Of a stretch of DNA of 6,321 nucleotides, positions 1-5,373 are shown piece after piece. Position 1 is the first letter of the stretch. Each line of letters opens with the position of its first letter. The stretch is from Prevotellaceae bacterium (lineage in GTDB: Bacteria > Bacteroidota > Bacteroidia > Bacteroidales > UBA932), in assembly GCA_031259805.1 (NCBI GenBank), contig JAIRKX010000160.1:1-6321 (forward strand). Direction: 5' to 3'. The notes under the pieces are model-generated. The model was given only the letters and a program-made list of their open reading frames with translations, was not told the origin of the DNA and made no database searches. The position numbers and the translations under genes were made by a program.

Positions 1-123
1 AATCGCTCAACAAATGCCTCTGCTGAAAGTTTCAATGCTAAAATCAAATCTTTCAGAACTGCTCTCAGAGGGGTTACTGATATCAACTTCTTCCTATTTA
101 GGTTATCTAAAATTTATGCCTAG
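1..123 (+). CDS. Transposase, C-terminal fragment (DDE, ISL3-like)
   Basis: Frame 1 is open from the first base to a TAG at 121-123 and encodes 40 residues beginning NRSTNASAESFNAKIK and ending FRLSKIYA. The spacing N-x-x-x-E-x-x-N-x-K-I-K is the conserved C-terminal block of ISL3-type DDE transposases. The Glu at residue 9 is the likely third acidic residue of the catalytic triad. In the known families this enzyme cuts and joins the element's own ends. The rest of the protein is simply cut off by the window edge, so there is no evidence here that the gene is broken. The stop codon lies only 23 bases from the inferred element end, a compact layout usual for insertion sequences. Confidence 0.85.
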   Translation, partial: NRSTNASAESFNAKIKSFRTALRGVTDINFFLFRLSKIYA

Positions 124-146
124 ACACAGGATTTTGCTGGTGAGCC
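124..146. repeat. Putative right terminal inverted repeat of the insertion sequence
   Basis: These 23 bases separate the transposase stop from the apparent start of the interrupted gene. On the minus strand they begin GGCTCACCAGC and end TCCTGTGT. The outer GGCTC agrees with the usual tip of ISL3-family repeats. The AT-rich bases immediately outside (147-154) would be one copy of an 8-bp target duplication if the family rule holds. The left repeat is not available for comparison, so this is an inference. Confidence 0.5.
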
Positions 147-158
147 GTTATTTTTCAT
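147..158 (-). pseudogene. Start of a gene apparently interrupted by the insertion sequence
   Basis: Read on the minus strand, 158 to 147 is ATG AAA AAT AAC, a typical Bacteroidetes N-terminus (MKNN). The next bases are the outer tip of the insertion sequence, after which the frame meets a stop inside the element (codon at 123-121) and would yield only a 12-residue peptide. Two things argue that this ATG is a real start: it lies downstream of and co-directional with the kdgK-eda-uxaB-GH43 operon, and a 7-bp repeat touches it exactly as another 7-bp repeat touches the uxaB ATG. Too little remains to say what the gene encoded. A uronate enzyme or another glycosidase would fit the context, but that is a guess. 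If the ATG is accidental, this is merely intergenic DNA. Confidence 0.45.
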
Positions 159-186
159 ATTGTTCATAGTTCTTAGTTCATTGTGT
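159..186. repeat. Degenerate 7-bp tandem repeat touching the disrupted start codon
   Basis: On the plus strand the units are ATTGTTC, ATAGTTC, TTAGTTC and ATTGTGT, that is, four heptamers sharing the core TAGTTC or TTGTTC, the last one degraded. On the coding (minus) strand they read as repeated GAACTA or GAACAA motifs ending exactly at the ATG at 158. The period and placement match the repeat at 3457-3484. Similar heptad leaders are familiar upstream of genes in Bacteroidales; what they do is not established. Confidence 0.6.
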
Positions 187-345
187 TGCGCTCGTTCCTC
201 GCGCACGCAGCGGCGGAATCTGCTCCTTGACGCAAGGCCGTGCAAAGCGCCCGGTGCAGGGAATTTTCTATCAACCAGTGAAAACGAATATATTTTAGAT
301 GCGTCAGCCCTGCCGCCGCAGGTACGTCTCGCGCACCACGCTTCG
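187..345. other. Non-coding region between GH43 gene and disrupted gene
   Basis: No credible gene is present here. The segment is the 3' flank of the GH43 gene. It contains a small hairpin (arms TGCGC at 187-191 and GCGCA at 201-205, 9-base loop) without a T-run on either side, so it does not look like an intrinsic terminator. The octamer ATTTTCTA at 263-270 also occurs in the operator-like inverted repeat upstream of kdgK. I see no good TAnnTTTG promoter on the minus strand; TATATTCG at 292-285 is one mismatch away but has no matching upstream element. Read-through from GH43 into the disrupted gene is therefore possible. Confidence 0.6.
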
Positions 346-1989
346 TCATTCAATTCTGAACCAGTCGGCGTCGAGCCAGCCGCCGTCGTTGAGTGGTTGC
401 GGGCGGGTACAGAAAAGGCCGACTTTGGCGCCTATCCATTTGCCTTCGCGGGCGTTGAACGTCCGGCCTAACGGGTGGTAGCGTTCGCTGTCGGCGCTGT
501 AGCTGAATGTGCACAAGGCGGCGTTGCGGCTGTTCTGTTCGACTTTCACCTGTAAGTAGACTGTCGCGTTGCTCAGCGTCGTCGAGGCATTGATTTTTTC
601 CGTATGGCCGCGGTCGGCTTGCAGGCATTCGTTTTGTGAGAGGATAAGCCCGTCGGGCGTGTTTTCTAATGATAGCAGGGCATAATCCAGCCCCATGACG
701 ACGAGTCCGGCCCGCTCGCCGGTTAGCTTGTTATGCGGATGGAAGGTTATTTTGGCGGTGGCCGTGAAATGAGGCGCAGGGAATTTTTGGAGCAGCAGGT
801 TGGGCGCGTCCCAGAGGTTTCGGTAATTTTCGGGGATCGGTACGGAGTATAGCCGCAATACGCTTTGTTCGGCGTGTGCAAATGCCCACCACGGCATGGG
901 GTTGGCGTGCCATTGCCATTGTCGACCGAGTCTGTTGGCGTCAAATTCGTCGCTTTCGGCGGGGGTGGCAATGGGCTGGGTGAGCCCTGCGGCGGGTTTT
1001 TTGTGTGTGGCGACCGGATTTCCACAGCCGTCGGCGTCGGCGTCCTGTCCGATAACCGGCCAGTCTTCAACCCACGTCATCGGTTGCAGGTGCACGACGC
1101 GCCCATACGCGCCGATGTCCTGGAAGTGAATAAACCAATCTTCGCCGGTTGGCGTGTCGATCCATCCGCCCTGGTGCGGCCCGTTGATGGCGGTTTCGCC
1201 GGTGGCCAGTACGATTTTCCGTTCATACGGGCCGTAGATGTTTTTGGCGCGCAAGGCTACCTGCCATCCTGTGGCGACTCCTCCGGCGGGCGCCAGGATA
1301 TAGTAATAGCCGTTGCGGGTGTAGATTTTGGGGCCTTCGATTGTCGGGTCGAGTTCGTGTCCGTCGTAGATGATCGTGCTTTCGCGGACGACATTTTTGG
1401 CGTCGGCCGTCAGTTCGCACACGGCCAACAGGCTTTTTATGCCGGCGCGGCTGCCGGCAAAGGCGTGTACGAGATATACTTTTCCGTCGCTATCCCACAG
1501 GGGGCAGGGGTCAATGAGGCCTTTTCCGGGCTTGACCAGCGTCGCCTCTTCCCATGCGCCGTCGGCGTGTTTTGTTTTCAGCATATAGATACCATAGTCG
1601 GGGTCGCCGTAGAAGATGTAGAATTCGCCATTGTGGTATCGGATGCTTGGCGCCCATACTCCGTTGCCATGCTGCGGTTTTGCAAATTCGGTTTCCGGCT
1701 TTTGGAGGGTCAGGGCATGGCCTGCGAGTGTCCAGTTGACAAGGTCTTTCGAGTGGAGGATGGGCAATCCCGGCGTGGCGTTGAAACTTGATGCGACCAT
1801 GTAGTAATCGTCGCCTGCCCGACATACGTCGGGGTCGGAATAGTCGGCATGTAAGACAGGGTTTTTGTACATGCCATTTCCCATGTCGGCTACCCATACT
1901 TTCGAGACGGCTGTCGTCTGCGCCGTTAGCATCGTCGGTACGAGCGTCGTCGGCACGAGCGCAATTAAAATAAATCGGAGTGCAATCAT
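346..1989 (-). CDS. Secreted glycoside hydrolase family 43 enzyme (beta-xylosidase/alpha-arabinofuranosidase type)
   Basis: The protein has 547 residues. Residues 1-23 form a signal peptide (Arg5, long hydrophobic stretch, cut probably after LTA), so the enzyme is exported. No lipobox Cys is present, so it is likely periplasmic. Residues about 44-310 are the five-bladed GH43 propeller. The expected catalytic residues are visible: base Asp52 in YSDPDVCR, pKa-tuning Asp160 in LIDPCPLWDSDG, and acid Glu218 in TIEGPKIY. The block HAFAGSRAG at 175-183 recalls subfamily GH43_12, but that placement is tentative. Residues about 345-547 match the GH43 C-terminal beta-sandwich, which often completes the active site. 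The family removes terminal xylose or arabinose by inversion; the exact substrate cannot be read from the sequence. It is the last complete gene of the operon, 33 bases after uxaB, which links side-chain trimming of pectin or hemicellulose to uronate use. Confidence 0.93.
   Translation of the reverse strand: MIALRFILIALVPTTLVPTMLTAQTTAVSKVWVADMGNGMYKNPVLHADYSDPDVCRAGDDYYMVASSFNATPGLPILHSKDLVNWTLAGHALTLQKPETEFAKPQHGNGVWAPSIRYHNGEFYIFYGDPDYGIYMLKTKHADGAWEEATLVKPGKGLIDPCPLWDSDGKVYLVHAFAGSRAGIKSLLAVCELTADAKNVVRESTIIYDGHELDPTIEGPKIYTRNGYYYILAPAGGVATGWQVALRAKNIYGPYERKIVLATGETAINGPHQGGWIDTPTGEDWFIHFQDIGAYGRVVHLQPMTWVEDWPVIGQDADADGCGNPVATHKKPAAGLTQPIATPAESDEFDANRLGRQWQWHANPMPWWAFAHAEQSVLRLYSVPIPENYRNLWDAPNLLLQKFPAPHFTATAKITFHPHNKLTGERAGLVVMGLDYALLSLENTPDGLILSQNECLQADRGHTEKINASTTLSNATVYLQVKVEQNSRNAALCTFSYSADSERYHPLGRTFNAREGKWIGAKVGLFCTRPQPLNDGGWLDADWFRIE
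1933..1962 (-). repeat. 15-bp tandem duplication inside the GH43 signal peptide
   Basis: Two adjacent 15-bp units, 1933-1947 and 1948-1962, differ at only two positions. They encode the consecutive pentapeptides LVPTT and LVPTM (residues 11-20) in the hydrophobic core of the signal peptide. The repeat keeps the frame and lengthens the core by five residues. It appears to be a simple in-frame duplication. Confidence 0.75.
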
Positions 1990-2022
1990 GGTTGATTTTA
2001 TATTTTGGATACTGTTTAAGGA

Positions 2023-3456
2023 TCAATCGTCAATCGCCCGCCGCATGCCTTTGTTCAGGATGGATTGGATGTCGGCGGCGAGCAGGTCGGCAAGTCCCGG
2101 GATGCGGGTCAGGTCTTCGTTCCAAAGGGTTTTCGATGCCAGCACGCCGCGGGCGACGGTGTCGGCGTCGCCGCTACGCCAGAGTTGCGCAAGGAGGTCT
2201 ACGATTTCGCGGCTGTCGTTAGGTACGATTGTGTCGTGGCCGCGCCGTCCGCCGCGGTAATAGACGCAAATTGCGGCCAGCCCCATCACAATACCCTGCG
2301 GCAGGCGTCCCGTACGGGCGTGGTAGCGTTTCAGTCCGGGCAGGTCGCGTGTTTTGAATTTTGGGAATGAATTAAGCATGATGCTTGTTACAAAATGCTT
2401 GACAAACGGATTGCGGAAACGATCCATCACGTCGTTCGCAAACGTTTCGAGTTCTGCTTTCGGCAGGTTCAGGGTGGGTAGCAGTTCGTCGAACATTACC
2501 CGACGGACAAAACGGCCAACGACCTCGTCTTCGCACGCTTCGCAGACGGTGTCCAATCCGCTGAGGCAGGCTACCGGCGCCAATACGGTGTGAGGCCCGT
2601 TGAGCAGGGTTACTTTACGGTCGTGATAGGGTTTTTCGTCGGATGTGAACAGCACGTTCAGGCCGGCCTTATCGGCGGGAAATTCCGCCGCCACGCTTTG
2701 CGGCGCTTCAATGACCCACAAGTGGAATATTTCGCCTTTGACGACTAATTTATCTTCGACGCCGATGCGTTTCCAAATAGCCCCGATGTTATCTTTCGGA
2801 TAGCCCGGTACGATCCGGTCAACCAGCGTGCAGTAGACGCCGCAAGCGGTGTGAAACCATGTCCGGAAGGCGTCGCCCAGTTGCCACAGGTCGATGTATT
2901 GCTCAATACATTTTTTCAATTCTACGCCATTGTGGAAAATCAGTTCGCACGGGAAGATGATCATCCCTTTGTCGGCGTCGCCGGCAAAGGTTTTGAAGCG
3001 GTGATAGAGCCATTGCGTGAGTTTTCCCGGGTATGATTTGGCCGGTTGGTCGTCCGGCTTATCGTCGGGACGGAAGGCGATGCCGGCTTCGGTGGTATTG
3101 GAAATGACAAAACGCATGGCGGGATTTTCGGCGGTGGCCAAATAATCGTCGAATTGCGTGTAGGGATTCAGCCCGCGACTGATGACGTCTATCAGCCGGA
3201 TGTCGTCTACCGGGCAGCCATTTTCGAGGCCTTGCAGGTTGACGTGATACAGGCCGTCCTGTGCATTCAGTACGTCGATCATGCCCGTTTCTATCGGCTG
3301 TACGACGACCACGCTGCTGTCGAAGCCGGCGCGTTCGTTCATGATAGAAATCATCCAGTCGATAAACGCACGAAGGAAATTACCTTCTCCGAATTGGAGA
3401 ATACGTTCGGGACAGGTGTTGGCGGAGACGGTTGTTCTGTTTAATGGAGTCGACAT
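2023..3456 (-). CDS. uxaB: Tagaturonate reductase (altronate oxidoreductase)
   Basis: This 477-residue cytoplasmic enzyme reduces D-tagaturonate to D-altronate with NADH (EC 1.1.1.58) in galacturonate catabolism. It belongs to the long-chain polyol (mannitol) dehydrogenase family. The N-terminal block ERILQFGEGNFLRAF at residues 17-31 is the glycine-containing start of the nucleotide-binding domain and is typical of UxaB. The family active-site pattern K-x4-N-x2-H is intact as Lys281, Asn286 and His289 (KVTLLNGPH). The length is normal for UxaB. The start is set by the usual N-terminus and by the 7-bp repeat that ends at the ATG. Fructuronate reductase (UxuB) is a relative, but the N-terminal block and overall length favour UxaB. 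The gene lies 19 bases after eda and 33 before the GH43 gene. Its isomerase and dehydratase partners are not in the window. Confidence 0.93.
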   Translation of the reverse strand: MSTPLNRTTVSANTCPERILQFGEGNFLRAFIDWMISIMNERAGFDSSVVVVQPIETGMIDVLNAQDGLYHVNLQGLENGCPVDDIRLIDVISRGLNPYTQFDDYLATAENPAMRFVISNTTEAGIAFRPDDKPDDQPAKSYPGKLTQWLYHRFKTFAGDADKGMIIFPCELIFHNGVELKKCIEQYIDLWQLGDAFRTWFHTACGVYCTLVDRIVPGYPKDNIGAIWKRIGVEDKLVVKGEIFHLWVIEAPQSVAAEFPADKAGLNVLFTSDEKPYHDRKVTLLNGPHTVLAPVACLSGLDTVCEACEDEVVGRFVRRVMFDELLPTLNLPKAELETFANDVMDRFRNPFVKHFVTSIMLNSFPKFKTRDLPGLKRYHARTGRLPQGIVMGLAAICVYYRGGRRGHDTIVPNDSREIVDLLAQLWRSGDADTVARGVLASKTLWNEDLTRIPGLADLLAADIQSILNKGMRRAIDD

Positions 3457-3484
3457 AATGGTTAATGGTTAATGGTTAATAGTT
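3457..3484. repeat. 7-bp tandem repeat between eda and uxaB
   Basis: Three perfect AATGGTT units (3457-3477) and a fourth with one change, AATAGTT (3478-3484), lie end to end. The first unit touches the uxaB ATG (3454-3456 on the minus strand). The array covers the whole 19-base gap and runs into the last codons and TAA stop of eda. On the coding strand it reads as repeated ATTAACC, so there is no purine-rich Shine-Dalgarno sequence before uxaB. Changes in copy number would move the uxaB start by 7 bases and could alter the eda C-terminus. Confidence 0.9.
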
Positions 3485-4153
3485 CGTTTTTAATTTGGCG
3501 ATTGCGGTTAGCGATTTTTTACATAAATCGGTGATACGCTTCCAGTCGTTCCGTTCGATGGCGTCCTTCGGGAAGAGGTTCGATCCCATGCCTACGCAGG
3601 CTACTCCGGCGTTGAACCATGCGGTCAGGCTTTCTTCGGTCGGTTCGACGCCGCCGGTAGCCATGAGTTGCGACCAGGGCATCGGGGCCAGGATGTTTTT
3701 TATAAAGGACGGTCCGCCTGCATTCTCTGCCGGGAATATTTTTACCAAATCGCAGCCGGCTTCCTGAGCCATGCCTACTTCGGATACCGTGCCGCAGCCC
3801 GGCGTATACGGGATGGCGCGGCGGTTGGCTGTTTTGGCGACATCGGGGTTGAACAGCGGCCCGACGATAAAATTAGCGCCTGCTTGTATGAACAGCGACG
3901 CCGTGCCTGCATCGACTATCGAGCCGATGCCCATCACCAGTCCAGGACAGCGCCCGGCAGCCCATCGCACGAGGTTGCCAAAGATTTCATGCGCAAAATC
4001 GCCGCGGTTGGTAAATTCAAACGCGCGGATGCCTCCGTCGTAACAGGCGGCTACGACCTGTTTGGCCACTTCGAGGTCGCGATGGTAAAAGACCGGTACA
4101 ACGCCGGTGTCGAACATCGCGGCCAAAGTTTGTATTTTCTTAAATGTTGCCAT
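3476..4153 (-). CDS. eda: KDPG/KHG aldolase
   Basis: This 225-residue class I aldolase cleaves 2-keto-3-deoxy-6-phosphogluconate to pyruvate and glyceraldehyde 3-phosphate; the family often also acts on 4-hydroxy-2-oxoglutarate. The Schiff-base lysine is Lys138 in DLVKIFPAE. Glu46 in FEFTNRG is the likely general base and Arg50 the nearby phosphate/carboxylate contact. The IPYTPGC block (residues 114-120) and the GGVEPTEE turn (167-174) complete the TIM-barrel landmarks. The length is slightly above the enterobacterial enzyme and usual for Bacteroidetes. The start follows an AT-rich leader with no Shine-Dalgarno sequence, 37 bases after the kdgK stop. The enzyme acts directly after KdgK, so the gene order matches the reaction order. 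The stop codon lies inside the 7-bp repeat that leads into uxaB. Confidence 0.95.
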   Translation of the reverse strand: MATFKKIQTLAAMFDTGVVPVFYHRDLEVAKQVVAACYDGGIRAFEFTNRGDFAHEIFGNLVRWAAGRCPGLVMGIGSIVDAGTASLFIQAGANFIVGPLFNPDVAKTANRRAIPYTPGCGTVSEVGMAQEAGCDLVKIFPAENAGGPSFIKNILAPMPWSQLMATGGVEPTEESLTAWFNAGVACVGMGSNLFPKDAIERNDWKRITDLCKKSLTAIAKLKTNY

Positions 4154-4190
4154 ATTGTCTGTATTTTATTGAGCTTGTTTTGCGGAGCGG

Positions 4191-5231
4191 TTAGCGGGAT
4201 ACGCGCCCCGATGCATCGCCCGTCATCAGTTTTTCGACTTCCTCCACCGTTACCTGATTGTAATCGCCATAGATGGTATGTTTCAGGCACGAGGCCGCAA
4301 CAGCAAAATGAAGCGCGCGCCTGTCGTCGTCCGGAAACGTAAGGAGGCCGTAAATGAGGCCGCCCATGAAGGCATCGCCGCCGCCCACGCGGTCGACGAT
4401 GTGCGTAATATCATACGAAGGCGAGCGGAAGAGCGTTTGCCCGTCGAACAACACGCCGGCCCATGTGTTATGGTTGGCGCTAATCGAGCCGCGCAGGGTG
4501 ATGATGACTTTCCGGGCACGGGGAAATCGGGACATCAATTGCCGGCACACCGACTCGAAGGCCGCCGATTCGATGTGCCCGGCGGTGCGTTGCACGTCGA
4601 AGCCGTCGGGCTTAACGCCAAAGACCATTTCGGCGTCTTCTTCGTTGGCGAGGATGATGTCGCAACCCGCCACCAGCGCCGGCATGACCTCCGAAGCGTG
4701 TCGACCGTACCGCCAGAGATTTTTCCGGTAGTTCAAATCGGTCGAAACGGTTATGCCCAAGCGGTTGGCCACACCGATGGCCTCCAGACAGGCGTCGGCA
4801 GCGCCTTGCGACAGCGCCGGCGTGATGCCTGTCCAATGAAACCATCGGGCGTTGTGCAGGACATGTTCCCAATCAATCATGCCGGGACGGATGTCGGCCA
4901 TCGAAGAGTGGGCGCGGTCATACACCACCTTGCTTGCGCGGGCGACGGCGCCCGTTTCCAGAAAATAAATCCCAAGCCGTTCGCCCCCATAGATGATGTG
5001 GCGCGTGCCTACGCCGTATTTCCGCAGGTCTTTTATACAAGCCTGCGCGATATCGTTTTGCGGTAGCCGCGTCACAAATTCTGCCGGCAGGCCATAATTG
5101 GCCAGCGATACAGCTACGTTGGCTTCGCCGCCGCCGAACGTAGCGACGAACCGGTCGGTCTGACTAAAACGCAGATAATCGGGCGTTGCCAGCCGTAACA
5201 TTAATTCACCGAAAGTAACAATTGTCTTCAT
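4191..5231 (-). CDS. kdgK: 2-keto-3-deoxygluconate kinase (PfkB family)
   Basis: The product (346 residues from the chosen start) phosphorylates 2-keto-3-deoxygluconate with ATP to give KDPG. The PfkB fold shows its N-terminal glycine motif FGGGEANVAVSLANYGL (residues 32-48) and the C-terminal signature DRVGGGDAFMGG (280-291), with catalytic base Asp286. DLNYRKNLW (165-173) is characteristic of KdgK rather than fructokinase or ribokinase. The frame is open back to an ATG at 5285, but that start would add 18 residues unlike the family and would place the likely promoter -7 element (5253-5260) inside the coding sequence. Two adjacent ATGs at 5232-5234 and 5229-5231 are therefore preferred; MKTIVTFGELMLRL matches homologues best. 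It is the first gene of the operon, divergent from araC. Confidence 0.92.
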   Translation of the reverse strand: MKTIVTFGELMLRLATPDYLRFSQTDRFVATFGGGEANVAVSLANYGLPAEFVTRLPQNDIAQACIKDLRKYGVGTRHIIYGGERLGIYFLETGAVARASKVVYDRAHSSMADIRPGMIDWEHVLHNARWFHWTGITPALSQGAADACLEAIGVANRLGITVSTDLNYRKNLWRYGRHASEVMPALVAGCDIILANEEDAEMVFGVKPDGFDVQRTAGHIESAAFESVCRQLMSRFPRARKVIITLRGSISANHNTWAGVLFDGQTLFRSPSYDITHIVDRVGGGDAFMGGLIYGLLTFPDDDRRALHFAVAASCLKHTIYGDYNQVTVEEVEKLMTGDASGRVSR

Positions 5232-5252
5232 CATATACCGATTTAATTTCTG

Positions 5253-5260
5253 CAAAGATA
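5253..5260 (-). promoter_or_regulatory. Probable promoter -7 element of the kdgK operon
   Basis: The minus strand reads TATCTTTG, a perfect match to the Bacteroidetes -7 consensus TAnnTTTG. Transcription would start roughly 5-8 bases downstream (about 5245-5248), leaving a leader of only about 10-20 bases before the kdgK ATG. At the expected -33 distance (about 5280-5285) there is no TTG or TTTG. A strong -7 with a poor -33 suggests a promoter that needs an activator, which fits the operator arm at 5289-5298 just upstream. Confidence 0.6.
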
Positions 5261-5288
5261 AGAGGTATATTTGAAAATCGTGCACTGT

Positions 5289-5331
5289 TTATTTTCTACT
5301 TTTTACACTATATTGATATGTTAGAAAATAA
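5289..5331. promoter_or_regulatory. Operator-like perfect inverted repeat in the divergent control region
   Basis: TTATTTTCTA at 5289-5298 and its exact reverse complement TAGAAAATAA at 5322-5331 are separated by 23 bases. Their centres are 33 bp apart, close to three helical turns, so both arms face the same side of the DNA. The left arm lies just upstream of the weak -33 region of the kdgK promoter, around -46. The right arm lies in the spacer of the araC promoter. That geometry suggests binding by the adjacent AraC-type regulator, activating kdgK and limiting its own expression. There is no T-run or GC core, so a terminator is unlikely. Its role as an operator is inferred. Confidence 0.5.
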
Positions 5332-5342
5332 TTGTACTTTTG
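5312..5342 (+). promoter_or_regulatory. Probable promoter of the araC-family gene
   Basis: ATTG at 5312-5315 and TACTTTTG at 5335-5342 match the Bacteroidetes -33 (TTG) and -7 (TAnnTTTG) consensus with a 19-base spacer, which is in the normal range. Transcription would begin near 5347-5350, about 25 bases before the ATG at 5374. One arm of the inverted repeat (5322-5331) fills much of the spacer, so a bound protein would block RNA polymerase. Confidence 0.7.
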
Positions 5343-5373
5343 CAGCATCGCAAAAACATGAAACGTACAGATT

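Larger units (their letters stand above)
1..146 (+). mobile_element. Right end of an ISL3-like insertion sequence (partial, continues left of window)
   Basis: The segment holds the end of a transposase reading frame followed by 23 non-coding bases that end in GAGCC. Seen from outside, this end starts GGCTCACC, which fits the GG-TC style of terminal inverted repeats in the ISL3 family. Directly beyond it lie the first codons of what looks like an unrelated minus-strand gene. The stretch is visibly more AT-rich than the operon genes. The left end, the other inverted repeat and the target duplication lie outside the window, so the family assignment rests on the transposase C-terminus and the exact boundary is inferred. 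Confidence 0.7.

Noticed and set aside
187..205. Hairpin considered as terminator of the operon
   Set aside because: The stem is only five base pairs with a 9-base loop, and no T-run follows on the minus strand.
120..353. 77-residue minus-strand open frame from the GH43 end into the insertion sequence
   Set aside because: As a whole it overlaps the GH43 stop, has no recognisable content and ends inside the insertion sequence. Only its last ATG (158) has independent support as a start.
865..1791. 308-residue plus-strand open frame
   Set aside because: It is antisense to the GH43 gene, whose product has clear family motifs. The frame is low in complexity (Val-, Gly- and Ala-rich) and has no recognisable domain.
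1511..2026. 171-residue minus-strand open frame overlapping the GH43 start
   Set aside because: It is Arg- and Pro-rich, in a shifted frame of the GH43 gene. It would matter only if the GH43 frame were broken, which it is not.
3668..4342. 224-residue plus-strand open frame spanning eda and the kdgK end
   Set aside because: It crosses two well-supported minus-strand genes and their gap, and has no domain or leader features.
4958..4968. AGAAAATAA match to the operator arm
   Set aside because: It lies within the kdgK coding sequence, is unpaired and is explained by ordinary codons.
4278..5066. 262-residue plus-strand open frame
   Set aside because: It is a mirror of the kdgK coding sequence. 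The kdgK product carries complete PfkB motifs and the antisense product resembles nothing.
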